This document shows positions 1-7,027 of a DNA stretch of 39,806 nt, in pieces (the stretch's first letter is position 1; every line of letters starts with the position of its first letter). The position numbers and the translations under genes are program-made. Below the pieces are notes generated by a model. The model did not search any database. It was not told the DNA's origin and saw only the letters and a list, made by a program, of their open reading frames with translations. The stretch comes from Acetobacter sp. CAG:977 (GTDB lineage Bacteria > Pseudomonadota > Alphaproteobacteria > CAAGCB01 > CAG-977), in NCBI GenBank assembly GCA_000434295.1, contig HF994935.1, positions 466,552-506,357 on the forward strand, written 5' to 3'.

Positions 1-168
1 GTTTTGGCACGTGCGGCTGTTGCCGTGGGTGTTGCGGGCGTCTTTATCGAAACGCACGAAAACCCCGACAAATCGCCCAGCGACGGTCCCAATATGATAC
101 CGCTAGCTGATCTAAAGGATGTATTGTCAACGCTGAAAAGCATCGATAAACTGATGAAAAACTATTAA
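1..168 (+). CDS. kdsA: 3-deoxy-8-phosphooctulonate synthase, C-terminal end (partial)
   Basis: The window opens inside this gene; the last 55 codons and the TAA stop are visible. The translated end contains FIETHENPDKSPSDGPNM followed by PL, the conserved C-terminal signature of KdsA, which condenses arabinose-5-phosphate with phosphoenolpyruvate to make KDO-8-phosphate for lipopolysaccharide. Its presence implies a Gram-negative outer membrane with KDO. The enolase start follows 15 bases after the stop, so the two are probably co-transcribed; enolase makes the phosphoenolpyruvate that KdsA uses. Confidence 0.9.
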   Translation, partial: VLARAAVAVGVAGVFIETHENPDKSPSDGPNMIPLADLKDVLSTLKSIDKLMKNY

Positions 169-183
169 GAATTGGAGACGAAT

Positions 184-1503
184 ATGTCAGAAATTATAGA
201 TATTCATGCGCGCGAAATTTTGGATTCCCGGGGCACGCCGACGGTAGAAGTTGACGTTTTGTTGGAATCCGGTGCGTTCGGACGTGCTGCGGTTCCTTCG
301 GGGGCTTCGACGGGGGTGCACGAAGCCGTCGAATTGCGCGACGGGGACAAGGATCGCTATAACGGTAAAGGCGTACAAAAAGCCGTTGCCGCCGTTAATG
401 ACGTTTTGGCGGAAGAACTTTGCGGTTATGAAGCTTCCGAACAAATGGAAATCGATCAGGCGATGATAGATTTGGACGGAACGCCGAACAAAGGCAAGCT
501 TGGGGCGAACGCGATTCTGGGCGTTTCTTTGGCAGTGGCAAAGGCTGCGGCGGAAGATTTCGGCATGCCGTTATACCGTTATATCGGCGGAACGATGGCG
601 CATGTTTTGCCTGTGCCGATGATGAATATTTTGAACGGCGGAAAACATGCGGACAATCCGATTGACGTTCAGGAATTTATGATTATGCCCGTTTCGGCTC
701 CCAGCATTGCGGAAGCGGTGCGGATGGGATCCGAAGTTTTTCAGGCTTTGAAATCGAATTTAAAGCAGGCGGGGCTGAACACGAACGTCGGCGACGAAGG
801 CGGTTTCGCACCGAATTTGAAGAGTGCCGACGAAGCGTTGTCTTATATTATGAAAGCCGTCGAAACGGCAGGTTATAAGCCCGGAGACGACATTGTCTTT
901 GCCATAGACGCGGCTTCGTCAGAATTTTACAAAGACGGCAAATACATTCTGGAAGGCGAAGGCAAGAAATTTAATTCGTCGGGTATGGTTCAGTATTATG
1001 AAGACTTGGTCGCAAAATATCCGATCAAATCGATAGAAGACGGCTGTGCCGAAGACGATTGGGAAGGTTGGGATTTGCTGACGGCGACGCTGGGACGCAA
1101 AGTCCAACTGGTCGGAGACGATTTGTTCGTAACGAACACGTCGCGTTTGGCGGAAGGCATTGAAAAAGGTGTCGCGAATTCGATTTTGGTCAAAGTCAAC
1201 CAGATCGGTTCGTTGACGGAAACGCTTCAAGCCGTTGATATGGCTCATCGTGCGGGTTATACGGCGATACTGTCGCACCGTTCGGGCGAAACGGAAGACA
1301 CGACGATTGCGGACATTGCCGTTGCAACGGGATGCGGACAAATCAAAACGGGGTCGATGTCGCGTTCCGATCGTTTGGCAAAATACAACCAGCTGATTCG
1401 CATAGAAGAAGAACTGGGCGACACGGCGACGTATGCGGGTCGTTCGATTTTTGCCGGACGTTGTTCCTGCGGCGACCATTGCACGTGCGGCTGCCATAAA
1501 TAA
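184..1503 (+). CDS. eno: Enolase with a cysteine-rich C-terminal tail
   Basis: Phosphopyruvate hydratase, converting 2-phosphoglycerate to phosphoenolpyruvate in glycolysis. All family landmarks are visible: the N-terminal AREILDSRGTPTVEVDV, the acid/base region VGDEGGFAPN, the catalytic lysine in ILVKVNQIGS and the substrate loop SHRSGETEDT. I chose the ATG at 184 because GGAG lies 8 bases upstream; an in-frame TTG at 172 overlaps that ribosome binding site. The protein is 439 residues. The odd part is the end: after the usual YAGRSIF it continues AGRCSCGDHCTCGCHK, five Cys and two His in the last 13 residues, where most enolases stop or have a short basic end. The family assignment is certain; the tail's role is unknown, and metal binding or redox sensing are possibilities only. 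Confidence 0.97.
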   Translation: MSEIIDIHAREILDSRGTPTVEVDVLLESGAFGRAAVPSGASTGVHEAVELRDGDKDRYNGKGVQKAVAAVNDVLAEELCGYEASEQMEIDQAMIDLDGTPNKGKLGANAILGVSLAVAKAAAEDFGMPLYRYIGGTMAHVLPVPMMNILNGGKHADNPIDVQEFMIMPVSAPSIAEAVRMGSEVFQALKSNLKQAGLNTNVGDEGGFAPNLKSADEALSYIMKAVETAGYKPGDDIVFAIDAASSEFYKDGKYILEGEGKKFNSSGMVQYYEDLVAKYPIKSIEDGCAEDDWEGWDLLTATLGRKVQLVGDDLFVTNTSRLAEGIEKGVANSILVKVNQIGSLTETLQAVDMAHRAGYTAILSHRSGETEDTTIADIAVATGCGQIKTGSMSRSDRLAKYNQLIRIEEELGDTATYAGRSIFAGRCSCGDHCTCGCHK

Positions 1504-1515
1504 GATGTTTAAATG

Positions 1516-1549
1516 AAAAAAAAGGGGGGACGCATTCTCCCCTTTTTTT
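1516..1549 (+). terminator. Rho-independent terminator after eno
   Basis: An A-run and GGGG arm pair across a short loop with a CCCC arm followed by seven T residues. It starts about 13 bases after the enolase stop and closes the kdsA-eno unit. Confidence 0.85.
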
Positions 1550-1613
1550 GTTGCAAAGAAATGTTAAAAAGGCGACTGTATAAAGACTTGAATAAAGAAG
1601 GCACAGAAGTTTT

Positions 1614-1928
1614 ATGCGTTTAGGTTTGGAAATCCGCCGTCGTTTCAGACACATTTTACCGCCGTTGTTTTGGTTGGTTCTGACATTTTATTTCGGCTAC
1701 CATGCTGTGAACGGCGAGCGCGGATTGAGACGTTTGTTTGAATTGCGTCAGGAAATCAAGATAGCCTCTCAGGTTGCGGAAGAAATTTCTGCGCGTCGGG
1801 CGGAAATGGAACGTAAAGTCCGCCAGCTTTCGCCGGACAGCATAGATATGGACATGCTTGATGAATCGGCGCGCAGCCTGTTGAATATGGGCAAAGAAGG
1901 GGATTACGTTATTTTTGACGCGGAATGA
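1614..1928 (+). CDS. ftsB: FtsB/DivIC-family cell division protein
   Basis: A 104-residue single-pass membrane protein of the septum formation initiator family. It has a short basic cytoplasmic N-terminus (about residues 1-15), one TM helix (about 17-35, PPLFWLVLTFYFGYHAV), then a periplasmic coiled coil (about 38-75) and a short C-terminal domain with LDESARSLLNMGKEGDYVI, which matches the family pattern of an Arg-x-x-Leu-Gly-Met-like motif before EGD. FtsB forms the FtsQLB complex that activates septal peptidoglycan synthesis. Position right after eno is typical in Alphaproteobacteria. It lies beyond the eno terminator, so it needs its own promoter; a TATAAA near 1579 is the only weak candidate. 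Confidence 0.88.
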   Translation: MRLGLEIRRRFRHILPPLFWLVLTFYFGYHAVNGERGLRRLFELRQEIKIASQVAEEISARRAEMERKVRQLSPDSIDMDMLDESARSLLNMGKEGDYVIFDAE

Positions 1929-1933
1929 CGCTT

Positions 1934-2434
1934 TTAAGGGGCTTGCGTTGCCAAAGCCGTCCAACCGCCTTCGGGCATAAGAAGCAATAAGGCGCGCATA
2001 CAAATCAATCCGTAAACTCCCGCAAAGACGTCATCAAGCATAACACCCGTTGCATTTTTCAATTTTGTATCCGCCCAACCGACGGGGAAGGGCTTTGTAA
2101 TGTCAAAGATTCGGAAAAAGGCGAATGCGAACATATAGCTGAACGGGTCGAGAGGCGTTACCAAAAGGGTTGTCCACATACCTGCGACTTCGTCAATGAC
2201 GATCATTCCGGGATCTTCGGTTTTTGTTTCATCCATGATAATTTTTGCCGCCCAAACGCCGATGAAATAAACAACGACGGTTGCCGCCAACAGCAAAGGC
2301 CATCCGACGAAATACATCATCGCCCAAGCAAAAGGCAAAGCGGCGAGAGAGCCGAACGTTCCCGAAGCGACGGGGGCTTTTCCCGAACCGAACCAAGTAC
2401 CCAGAATAAAAGCGGTTTTAATTTTTGCGGACAT
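1934..2434 (-). CDS. pgpA: Phosphatidylglycerophosphatase A
   Basis: Dephosphorylates phosphatidylglycerol-phosphate to phosphatidylglycerol at the inner membrane. The protein is 166 residues from the chosen start, close to the family's usual size. It shows TWFGSGKAPVASGTFGSL near the N-terminus, the acidic motif MIVIDEVAGMW, the FFRIFDITKPFPVGWAD block, and the C-terminal MLDDVFAGVYG, all hallmarks of PgpA. Several hydrophobic helices surround them. An in-frame upstream start at 2494 exists, but the ATG at 2434 has a strong GGAGGT about 6 bases upstream and gives a normal N-terminus. The gene converges on ftsB, with only 5 bases between the stops. Confidence 0.92.
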   Translation of the reverse strand: MSAKIKTAFILGTWFGSGKAPVASGTFGSLAALPFAWAMMYFVGWPLLLAATVVVYFIGVWAAKIIMDETKTEDPGMIVIDEVAGMWTTLLVTPLDPFSYMFAFAFFRIFDITKPFPVGWADTKLKNATGVMLDDVFAGVYGLICMRALLLLMPEGGWTALATQAP

Positions 2435-2469
2435 AATCGCACCTCCGACGGCTCGATATAAAAAAGTGG

Positions 2470-2499
2470 TTGGCGAAAAAAAGAATAATGTCATATATT
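2470..2499 (+). promoter_or_regulatory. Candidate sigma70 promoter for the M23 peptidase-bactofilin unit
   Basis: TTGGCG at 2470-2475, an 18-base spacer, then TATATT at 2494-2499. Transcription would start near 2506, which favours the GTG at 2549 over the GTG at 2510 as the start of the next gene. Confidence 0.45.
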
Positions 2500-2548
2500 C
2501 TATAAAGATGTGATTAAAAAACCAGTTTTTTTAAAAGGACGAACCGCC

Positions 2549-3928
2549 GTGTCGCGTATGACGGAAAATTTGAACGAAAAGACGCAAAGAGCCAATGGAA
2601 AGAAAGGTTTTTTTGCGAAACATTTTCCTCCGCGCGATTTTTTGATCAGGCATGAGGACGATGTTCGTTATTTTACGTTGTCGACTCGCACTCAAGCATT
2701 GATTTTTTGTGTTTTATCGCTGTGTGCGGTATGGCTTTTATTTTCTTCGTTTTTTTATGTCCGCTACGACCGTTCCGTTGATGCGAAGGACAAACAAATT
2801 GCGTTGCTTCAAAACGCGTACAAGGATGTTTTGAAGAATGTGGCGGCTTACGAAGATTATGCGTTGCGCATAGAAGAACAGCTGGATGAGAACCATCGGC
2901 AGATGTTGGCTTTGGACGGCAACGCGCGTGAAGAATCGGTTTCTGAAACGGCGGTTAAAAAGGTGGAACCTTTTTCATTGCCCGAAGAAAGTGAAGAAGA
3001 AAAAGAATTTAAACGTTTGCAAGAGGAGCGTTCTTTTTTAAAGGCTCAAGCCTCATATGTCAGACAACGCCTGACAACGCTGGCGCGCGGGGCGGTATCG
3101 GCTTTTCGTCCTGCAGAAGACGCCGTTTCTTTTAAGACGGCTTTGTTGCAAAGGGATTTGGCGACATCCGAAGCGCGGGAGTTAAAACAGCGGGTTCAGG
3201 ATTTGGAAGAAATGATTGCCGAAATGCAAGATACGCAGATTTTGGCATTTCAAAAGATGGCGTCTTTGGCGGACGGGAACATAACGGCGATAGAGGACGG
3301 CTTATCCGACATATCTGAAACGTTAAAGACGGCGGGTCTCGGGATGAATTCGCTGTTAAGCCGGATTCGGCGGGACAAGAAATCCGGGGGGATGGGCGGT
3401 CCGTTTATTCCTGCGGCGATGCCGAAGGTGCCGAATTCGAATTTGAACATTTCGTTGGCCAGCTTAAATACGCGTTTGGACAGGTGGTCGGAGCTGACGG
3501 CGCTTCAAAACGCTTTGCCGCTGGGCAAGCCGATAAAGCGGATACGGGTTACGTCTCCGTTCGGTGCGCGCGAAGATCCGTTTCAGGGAATGCCCGCCCG
3601 TCACGAAGCGGTGGATTTAAGGGGATTTACGGGAGAACCTGTGTATACTCGGGCTCCCGGCAAGGTTGTCCGTGCCGGAATGTGGGGCTGGTACGGCAAT
3701 ATGGTTGAAATAGACCACGGTATGGGCATCAGAACAAGATACGCCCATTTGGACAAGATATTCGTACGCAAGGGAGAAACCGTGCGTGCGGGGGACAGGA
3801 TCGGCAGCGTCGGCAGTACGGGTCGCAGTACGGGGGCTCATTTGCATTATGAGATTCGCGTCAGGGGCTATGCCGTAGATCCGATGAATTTTATCAAGGC
3901 GAAGAAGAATGTTTTCCAAAGTTCATAA
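2549..3928 (+). CDS. Membrane-anchored M23 (LytM-type) peptidoglycan endopeptidase
   Basis: A 459-residue envelope protein. It has a cytoplasmic N-terminus, one TM helix (near residues 45-65, QALIFCVLSLCAVWLLFSSF), a long periplasmic coiled coil rich in Glu and Lys, and a C-terminal LytM domain in the last 120 residues. The zinc site is visible as RHEAVDLRG (His and Asp ligands) and HLHYEIRVRGYAVDP (HxH). The usual Gly between His and Asp (HxGxD) is Ala here, but ligands are intact, so activity is plausible. GTG at 2549 is preferred because AAAGGA sits 9-10 bases upstream; GTG at 2510 is in frame but lacks a good site. The stop overlaps the bactofilin gene by 20 bases. Bactofilin-M23 pairs are known cell-shape modules (for example ccmA-csd1 in Helicobacter), so a shape role is likely. 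Confidence 0.88.
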   Translation: MSRMTENLNEKTQRANGKKGFFAKHFPPRDFLIRHEDDVRYFTLSTRTQALIFCVLSLCAVWLLFSSFFYVRYDRSVDAKDKQIALLQNAYKDVLKNVAAYEDYALRIEEQLDENHRQMLALDGNAREESVSETAVKKVEPFSLPEESEEEKEFKRLQEERSFLKAQASYVRQRLTTLARGAVSAFRPAEDAVSFKTALLQRDLATSEARELKQRVQDLEEMIAEMQDTQILAFQKMASLADGNITAIEDGLSDISETLKTAGLGMNSLLSRIRRDKKSGGMGGPFIPAAMPKVPNSNLNISLASLNTRLDRWSELTALQNALPLGKPIKRIRVTSPFGAREDPFQGMPARHEAVDLRGFTGEPVYTRAPGKVVRAGMWGWYGNMVEIDHGMGIRTRYAHLDKIFVRKGETVRAGDRIGSVGSTGRSTGAHLHYEIRVRGYAVDPMNFIKAKKNVFQSS

Positions 3929-4349
3929 AGACATAGAAAAAAAAGTATCCAATAATGACCGCCGTCCGGCGTCTCCTTCGATTATCAGTTCGGATTTAAC
4001 GTTGACGGGAGACATTGTTTCGGAAGGCGAAGTCCATATTGACGGGCGTGTTGACGGAGATATCCGTTGCCGCGTGTTGTTGGTCGGCGTGAATGCGCAG
4101 ATTGTCGGATCGATACAGGCGGATGTGGCAAAAGTGCACGGCAGCGTGGAAGGTCAGCTTTTTGCACGGTCGGTATTTTTGGCGACGTCGGCGAAAGTAA
4201 CGGGTGATATTACGCACGAACGCATAGAAATAGAACCGGGGGCGTATTTGGAAGGTCATTGCCGGCATATGGACGATCCGATTCCGGCGGAACAGGCTCC
4301 TGCGGATTTAATGCTGACGGATGCCCGCGACGATAACAAGGCGAAATAA
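3909..4349 (+). CDS. bacA: Bactofilin
   Basis: A 146-residue polymer-forming cytoskeletal protein. The central domain (about residues 25-120) shows the short right-handed beta-helix repeats of the family: SIISSDLTLTGDIVSEGEV, then IDGRVDGDIRC, VGSIQADVAKVHGSVEGQL and AKVTGDITHERIEIEPGAYL. Flanking tails are polar and disordered-looking. Bactofilins assemble without nucleotide and scaffold cell-wall enzymes, here most likely the M23 peptidase whose gene it overlaps by 20 bases. The stop codon overlaps the start of the next gene, indicating translational coupling along the three-gene unit. The symbol is used in the family sense. Confidence 0.93.
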   Translation: MFSKVHKDIEKKVSNNDRRPASPSIISSDLTLTGDIVSEGEVHIDGRVDGDIRCRVLLVGVNAQIVGSIQADVAKVHGSVEGQLFARSVFLATSAKVTGDITHERIEIEPGAYLEGHCRHMDDPIPAEQAPADLMLTDARDDNKAK

Positions 4350-4720
4350 TGTCTTCGGAAAAGGAGTTTCACAGACGGCGAACGGCGTTTGTCGTTTTGA
4401 AGGCGGGAATTCTTATTGCAGAAGAAGGCTTTGAAGGATCGCATTTCGATTTGTTGAAAGACAGCGGATTTTCCGAAAGTCAGGCAAAGGAAATAATAGA
4501 AAACCGCCCGCGCGGCTTTTCGTTGGACGGAAATGTTTATGTATATCAGGGCGAATCTTTTTTACCGTTAACGGTCGAAAAAGAAGAGGCGTTCAGAGCA
4601 TATATTCCGTTTTTTAAACAAAGCGGTCTTTTGTCTTGTCAGGGAAAAATCTTCAGCGGTATGCGGGCGGGTAATCCCGGAGATTTGTGGCAGGGCGTTA
4701 AAGAGATTGAATTTTTTTGA
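4349..4720 (+). CDS. Small protein coupled to bactofilin, function unknown
   Basis: A 123-residue soluble protein with no signal peptide or TM segment. Its ATG shares a base with the bactofilin stop (TAATG), so its translation is coupled to bactofilin. The sequence looks like a compact alpha/beta fold: an early hydrophobic helix (FVVLKAGILIAEEGF), a helix after FSESQAKEI, and beta-strands such as GNVYVYQGESFLPLTV. I do not recognise a family. The coupling suggests, but does not show, a role with the bactofilin or the endopeptidase. Confidence 0.8.
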   Translation: MSSEKEFHRRRTAFVVLKAGILIAEEGFEGSHFDLLKDSGFSESQAKEIIENRPRGFSLDGNVYVYQGESFLPLTVEKEEAFRAYIPFFKQSGLLSCQGKIFSGMRAGNPGDLWQGVKEIEFF

Positions 4721-4728
4721 TTAACGTT

Positions 4729-4758
4729 TTGACCTGAGAGGTGGTTTTAAGCTATTCT
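4729..4758 (+). promoter_or_regulatory. Candidate sigma70 promoter for the trcR-gapR unit
   Basis: TTGACC at 4729-4734, an 18-base spacer and TATTCT at 4753-4758, lying 42 bases before the ATG in the only real gap of this gene run. The -10 hexamer is the same as in the promoter proposed at 29939-29967. Confidence 0.5.
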
Positions 4759-4799
4759 CAGCTCAACGTTTTCTTTATTTAGAATTAAGAGGGGATATT

Positions 4800-5369
4800 A
4801 TGTCGTTACCACTTATGCCGAAAGCAACCGCCGTATGGCTGGTTGAAAACACGTCGTTGACGTTTGAACAGATTGCGAATTTTTGCGGGATGCACTCGTT
4901 GGAAATTCAGGCGATTGCCGACGGAGACGTCGGGGCATCGATGATGGGGATGAATCCTGTTACGAACGGTCAGTTGACGAAGGAAGAAATTGCGCGTTGC
5001 GAAGCGGATCCGACGGCGGTTCTGACGCGCAGCGTATCCGATTTGCCGCCGTTAATGCCGCGTTCAAAGGGGGCGCGCTATACGCCGGTATCAAAGCGTC
5101 AGGACAGACCCGATGCGATTGCGTGGTTGTTAAAGCATCACCCCGAATTGTCGGACGCACAGATTCGCAAGCTGTTGGGTACGACAAAGAATTCGATAGA
5201 TGCGGTTCGTGATCGGACGCATTGGAATATGGCGAATATCAAAGCACGCAATCCCGTTATGCTTGGTTTGTGCACGGAAGCCGATTTAAAAAAGGCCGTG
5301 TCCGCGGCAGAGGCGACGGCGGAAAAATCGAACGTCCCCTTTGATGTGGAAGACGCTGACGAAGAATAA
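4800..5369 (+). CDS. DUF1013-family cell-cycle transcriptional regulator (TrcR-like)
   Basis: A 189-residue alphaproteobacterial protein of the DUF1013 family, named cell cycle transcriptional regulator TrcR in current databases. It begins MSLPLMPKATAVWLVENTSL and carries two helix-turn-helix-like blocks: FEQIANFCGMHSLEIQAIAD (about residues 22-41) and RPDAIAWLLKHHPELSDAQI with LLGTTKNSIDAVRDRTHW after it (about 103-143). The C-terminus is acidic (DVEDADEE). AGAGGGG lies about 6 bases before the ATG. The gapR gene follows 14 bases later, so the two nucleoid or cell-cycle factors are probably one transcript. Family membership is firm; regulatory targets cannot be read from the sequence. Confidence 0.88.
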   Translation: MSLPLMPKATAVWLVENTSLTFEQIANFCGMHSLEIQAIADGDVGASMMGMNPVTNGQLTKEEIARCEADPTAVLTRSVSDLPPLMPRSKGARYTPVSKRQDRPDAIAWLLKHHPELSDAQIRKLLGTTKNSIDAVRDRTHWNMANIKARNPVMLGLCTEADLKKAVSAAEATAEKSNVPFDVEDADEE

Positions 5370-5383
5370 CGGCAAGGAGGCGA

Positions 5384-5644
5384 ATGATGTCGGAAGAAAC
5401 GGTAAATGTCGGCGGTGTTGATGCCGAACGTTTGTTGTCATACATAGAACGCATTGAACGTATTGAAGAAGAAAAGAAAGCTCTTCAAAACGATATCAAA
5501 GAAATTTTTGAAGAAGCCAAATCGGCGAACTTTGACATCAAGGCGATGAAAAAGATTTTAAAATTGCGCAAGATGGACGAAAGCGATCGTCAGGAAGAAG
5601 AATTTATTCTGGATACGTACAAGCACGCGCTGGGCTTGGATTAG
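5384..5644 (+). CDS. gapR: GapR-family chromosome-structuring protein (DUF2312)
   Basis: An 86-residue protein, close to the 89 residues of Caulobacter GapR. It is almost all helix: a long coiled coil with ERLLSYIERIERIEEEKKAL, then the conserved EAKSANFDIKAMKKILKLRK and DESDRQEEEFILDTY. In Caulobacter GapR forms tetramers that clamp overtwisted DNA ahead of forks and transcription and help topoisomerases; the basic KKILKLRK segment corresponds to the DNA-contacting region. AAGGAGG lies 4-10 bases before the tandem ATGATG, so the start may be either codon. It is the second gene of the trcR-like operon and is followed at once by a strong terminator. Confidence 0.9.
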   Translation: MMSEETVNVGGVDAERLLSYIERIERIEEEKKALQNDIKEIFEEAKSANFDIKAMKKILKLRKMDESDRQEEEFILDTYKHALGLD

Positions 5645-5662
5645 GCTTTTTTCGGGAAAATG

Positions 5663-5691
5663 AAGGCGGCTTTTATTAAAGCCGCCTTTTT
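5663..5691 (+). terminator. Rho-independent terminator after gapR
   Basis: An 11-bp stem, AAGGCGGCTTT pairing with AAAGCCGCCTT across a TATT loop, followed by T residues. It begins 19 bases after the gapR stop. Confidence 0.9.
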
Positions 5692-5710
5692 ATATGATTT
5701 TTTATCGGTA

Positions 5711-5750
5711 AAAAAATAAGCCCGCAGATTTTGTATCGGCGGGCTTTTTA
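5711..5750 (-). terminator. Rho-independent terminator, probably bidirectional, after the RlmI-type gene
   Basis: AGCCCGC at 5719-5725 pairs with GCGGGCT at 5739-5745. The stem has an A-run on its left and a T-run on its right, so it can end transcripts from either side. It sits just past the 3' end of the minus-strand methyltransferase gene. Confidence 0.8.
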
Positions 5751-5762
5751 ATAAGGAAAACC

Positions 5763-6956
5763 CTAATCCAGCTGTAAAACAAGCATTTTTAAATAAGCGG
5801 TTTCGGGCAAATGCGGATGAACGGGATGGTCGGCACCGGCTCCTGCCTGCAGCAGGATGCGTCCGTTTCGTCCGGCTTCGCTGATGCCGCGACAGCATTC
5901 GCGCATAAATTCTTCGGGGCTGACGTGGTGCGAACATGAACCTAAAGCCAAAATCCCGCCTTTTTCAACCAGCCCTGCCGCCAGTCTGGACATTTTTCTG
6001 TAACCGCGCAAACCTGCGGCAATGTCTTTTTTGACTTTGGCAAAGGCTGGGGGATCACACACGACGATATCGAATTTTTCTTTTTCTTTGTTCATGCGTT
6101 CCAGAACGTCAAAAGCATTGTCTTTCAGCCAGGTGCATTTTTCGGACAGGTTATTTTTTTCGGCGGCTTTTTTAGCCAATTCCAAAGACGCTTCGGATCT
6201 GTCAACGCCGATGATTTCCTTTGCGCCGCCGATTCCCATGTGCAGAGCGAACCCGCCGGCGTAAGTATAAAAGTCGATGACACGTTTGTTTCTTGCCATG
6301 CGTCCGACAAAGGCGCGGTTGTCGCGTTGGTCATAGAACCAACCTGTTTTTTGTCCGCCTTTTAAATCGGCAAAGAAATAGATGCCGTTTTCGCGAACGC
6401 TGACGACGTCGGGCAATTCGCCTTTGGCGACTTCGTAAAGGGGCTCAAGACCTTCCAAAGCGCGGGAGGCGTTTTCGGAACGCAATACGATGCAAGAGGG
6501 CGATAAGACTTCATCAACGGCGCGGACGATTTCGTCTTTCAGCCTGTCCATGCCGGCGGTATTGATTTGGCAGGCGATAATATCGTCAAAGCGATCGATG
6601 ACCAGCCCCGGCAATCCGTCGGCTTCGGAGTGGATCAGGCGATAGAACGGCGAATTTATCAGGACGTCGCGCAGGGCGACGGAAGCGCGCAGGCGTTTGG
6701 CAATAAAGGCTTTGTCAATGACGGCTTTGGGGTCGTTGGCGATTTTTCTGAAAGAAATCAGCGAGTGTGCGTTAAACGTGCCCAAGCCCAAAAAAGTCGA
6801 ATCGCTGTCTTTTAAGACGACCAAAGTCCCGTCGGGCAGGCTTTTTGTTTCGGGAGACATTTCGATTTCGTTGGAAAAAACCCAAGGGGAGCCTGCTTTG
6901 ATGCGGCGGCTGTGTCCGGGCTTCATTTTAATTTCGGGATAAAGTGCATTTTTCAT
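5763..6956 (-). CDS. Class I rRNA large-subunit methyltransferase (RlmI-like)
   Basis: A 397-residue protein of the RlmI family, which makes 5-methylcytosine in 23S rRNA (C1962 in E. coli). An N-terminal PUA-like domain (about 1-75: KPGHSRRIKAGSPWVFSNEI) is followed by a Rossmann methyltransferase domain. SAM-binding and catalytic motifs are visible: VIDFYTYAGGFALHM (motif I), EIIGVDRSEASLE, FDIVVCDPPAFAKVK (motif IV) and LALGSCSHHVSPEEF (motif VI). Length matches E. coli RlmI (396). Start 6956 is supported by an AAAGG about 9 bases upstream. The specific site is inferred from the family, so no symbol is assigned. It is transcribed divergently from the cNMP/TPR gene. Confidence 0.88.
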   Translation of the reverse strand: MKNALYPEIKMKPGHSRRIKAGSPWVFSNEIEMSPETKSLPDGTLVVLKDSDSTFLGLGTFNAHSLISFRKIANDPKAVIDKAFIAKRLRASVALRDVLINSPFYRLIHSEADGLPGLVIDRFDDIIACQINTAGMDRLKDEIVRAVDEVLSPSCIVLRSENASRALEGLEPLYEVAKGELPDVVSVRENGIYFFADLKGGQKTGWFYDQRDNRAFVGRMARNKRVIDFYTYAGGFALHMGIGGAKEIIGVDRSEASLELAKKAAEKNNLSEKCTWLKDNAFDVLERMNKEKEKFDIVVCDPPAFAKVKKDIAAGLRGYRKMSRLAAGLVEKGGILALGSCSHHVSPEEFMRECCRGISEAGRNGRILLQAGAGADHPVHPHLPETAYLKMLVLQLD

Positions 6957-7027
6957 GGCGTTTGCCTTTCAGCTCTTTTACACTGGCAATAATTGTTAAA
7001 GATATTGTTAGCACGACAGAGGCGCAT

